A stretch of 64,000 bases of DNA from Locusta migratoria. Lineage: Eukaryota; Arthropoda; Insecta; Orthoptera; Acrididae. The translations under genes and the position numbers were made by a program. Where the stretch lies: the NCBI GenBank assembly GCA_026315105.1, contig CM048755.1:210230333-210294332 (forward strand), read 5' to 3'. The first letter of the stretch is position 1. Every line of letters starts with the position of its first letter. A model generated the notes under the pieces. That model had not been told where the DNA came from. It did no database searches and worked only from the letters and a program-made list of their open reading frames with translations. Of the stretch, positions 63,141 to 64,000 are shown one piece after another.

Positions 63141-64000
63141 GACAATCACGAACTCCATTAAAGTACATAAGAAGCGTGTCGCCGTTAATCCACTCAGCAT
63201 TTTTGAAAGGACGTGTATCACAAAAAAGTCGGACAGTGAACTGAAAGAGCATTTTAAGTTCGAACTGGCCCCTTATCCACTGGCATTGTTCAACGAAAAG
63301 GGGATGCGTAAGGGAGCGAAGTCAACTTTTTATGCCGCTTTCGCACCACTTTCACAAAACATTTCTCTTGGAGCCAGGACATTTTTAGTGGTCGATGGGG
63401 GATACCTTCTCCACAAGGCTATCTGGCACAGAAACGACTCAATGAAGGCTATAGTTGCTACCTACATTACCTACACTTTAAACAACTTTGGTAGGAACGT
63501 CACAGTGGTGTTTGATGGATATCCTGAAGATGGAGCCCTCATGAGTACTAAAACTGCAGAACGATTGCGCCGCTGCGCTGCCCTTTCTTGCAATGAGATC
63601 GTATTTGACTTTTCAACTATCATTAAAATGCCCCAAGAGAAACTGTTAGCCAACGACTCAAACAAAAGACGTCTCATTGACCAATTGTGCTCCACATTTG
63701 AACTCGAGAGCTTTGAAACTAAGAGAGCAACAGAAGACGCAGACCGCGACATTATCTGCACTGCCCTCGATAAAAGCGTATCCTACGAGAACGTGATCGT
63801 GGTTGGGGAGGATGTGGACTTACTCGTTCTCCTTTGCGGCTTGGTCTCTACCGTCCGAAATGTTTATTTCCCGAAAAACAGTAGAGGCGAATCAAGTGGT
63901 ACTCAGTCTTCCACTACTTCTTTCTGTCGAGGAGAAATAGAATTGCCCCCCGGATTTGAACTCTTCCTACATGCATTTAGCGGATGTGACACAACTTCCG
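63067..64000 (+). CDS. PIN/FEN-like nuclease-fold protein, partial at window edge
   Basis: This frame has no stop from 63067 to the window end (about 311 codons; first Met at 63304). Recognisable order: IKVHKKRVAVNPLSIFERTC, ELKEHFKFELAPYPLALFNE, FLVVDGGYLLHKAIW (first acidic residue), NVTVVFDGYPEDG, IDQLCSTFELESFETKRATE running into EDADRDI, ENVIVVGEDVDLLVLLCGLV, FELFLHAFSGCDTTS. The spacing of VDGG, VFDG, EDADxDI, GEDVDLL and GCDTTS mirrors the acidic motifs of FEN1/XPG/Asteroid-type PIN nucleases (VFDG, EAxA, SxDxDL, GxDY). Catalytic activity is inferred from these residues only. The upstream half is in another frame (shift between about 63110 and 63139), so this may be a pseudogene or a repeat-borne gene. 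The clean frame here suggests a fairly recent copy. Confidence 0.7.

Noticed and set aside
1..64000. CRISPR array or bacterial operon structure
   Set aside because: The repeats are dispersed retroelements in a eukaryotic sequence; there are no regularly spaced short repeats.

Overview
The window reads as a transposon-rich stretch of a large insect genome, most likely an orthopteran close to locusts and grasshoppers (Schistocerca-like). The sequence evidence is: dozens of tRNA-headed SINE copies ending in a common body and an ACAAACATTTGAACATTT-type tail; several non-LTR retrotransposon families; Penelope-like, mariner, Tc1-like and piggyBac-like pieces; and a nuclear copy of insect mitochondrial DNA in the order trnI-trnQ-trnM-nad2 that still uses TGA as Trp. 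The genus is an inference from remembered locust repeats. I see no intact host gene; almost everything recognisable is a mobile element or its relic.

Names used here. LINE-A: SGNH/endonuclease/RT element (CR1/Jockey-like). LINE-B: a second RT family whose 3' end carries a GCAGAGGGT-type sequence. LINE-C: RTE/BovB-like endonuclease-RT. LINE-D: another endonuclease-RT family, with 3' end TTGTTGTGGTCTTC read from the complementary strand. SINE-1: class-II tRNA (Leu/Ser-like) head, GCCGGCCGCGGTGGCCGAG. SINE-2: related body with GCCGCGGTGGAG-type heads, often with an internal TG tract. SINE-3: head GGCGCAGTGG and body CCAGGCAAATTCCGGGATG. SINE-4: head CCGTGGCTCAGCGCGC. PLE: Penelope-like element. 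R1, R2, R3: unnamed dispersed repeats.

Layout. 0-4.3 kb: LINE-D scrap, SINE-3, then a long LINE-A copy broken by two SINE-1 insertions. 4.3-8.2 kb: a rearranged PLE locus with inverted arms, RT on minus, GIY-YIG on plus, and a mariner in the GIY-YIG frame. 8.2-16 kb: LINE-D, LINE-B and LINE-A relics, R1 repeats, SINE-4, a hammerhead-like palindrome. 15.5-25 kb: mariner and Tc1-like relics, paralogous R3 copies (one with and one without a SINE), a CRE-bearing foldback, LINE-D. 25-28 kb: a TTAA-flanked piggyBac-like element, a foldback with mirror ORFs, R1 copies. 28-36 kb: LINE-B copies and SINEs in unassigned sequence. 36-36.8 kb: mitochondrial insertion. 38.7-42.3 kb: LINE-C with a foldback in its RT. 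43-47.2 kb: two LINE-D copies, one split by a SINE-1 and a palindromic hammerhead-like element. 50.6-57.4 kb: helicase relic, Ty3-type LTR element, Jockey-like and LINE-B RT pieces, and a second LTR in the opposite orientation. 57.5-62.3 kb: mariner with SINE-3, further SINEs. 62.3-64 kb: a degenerate N-terminal part and a clean, edge-truncated C-terminal part of a PIN/FEN-like nuclease protein family.

The elements do not form a pathway. Their relations are of insertion (which sits in which) and probable parasitism (SINEs using LINE machinery). Target-site duplications make many of these orders readable.
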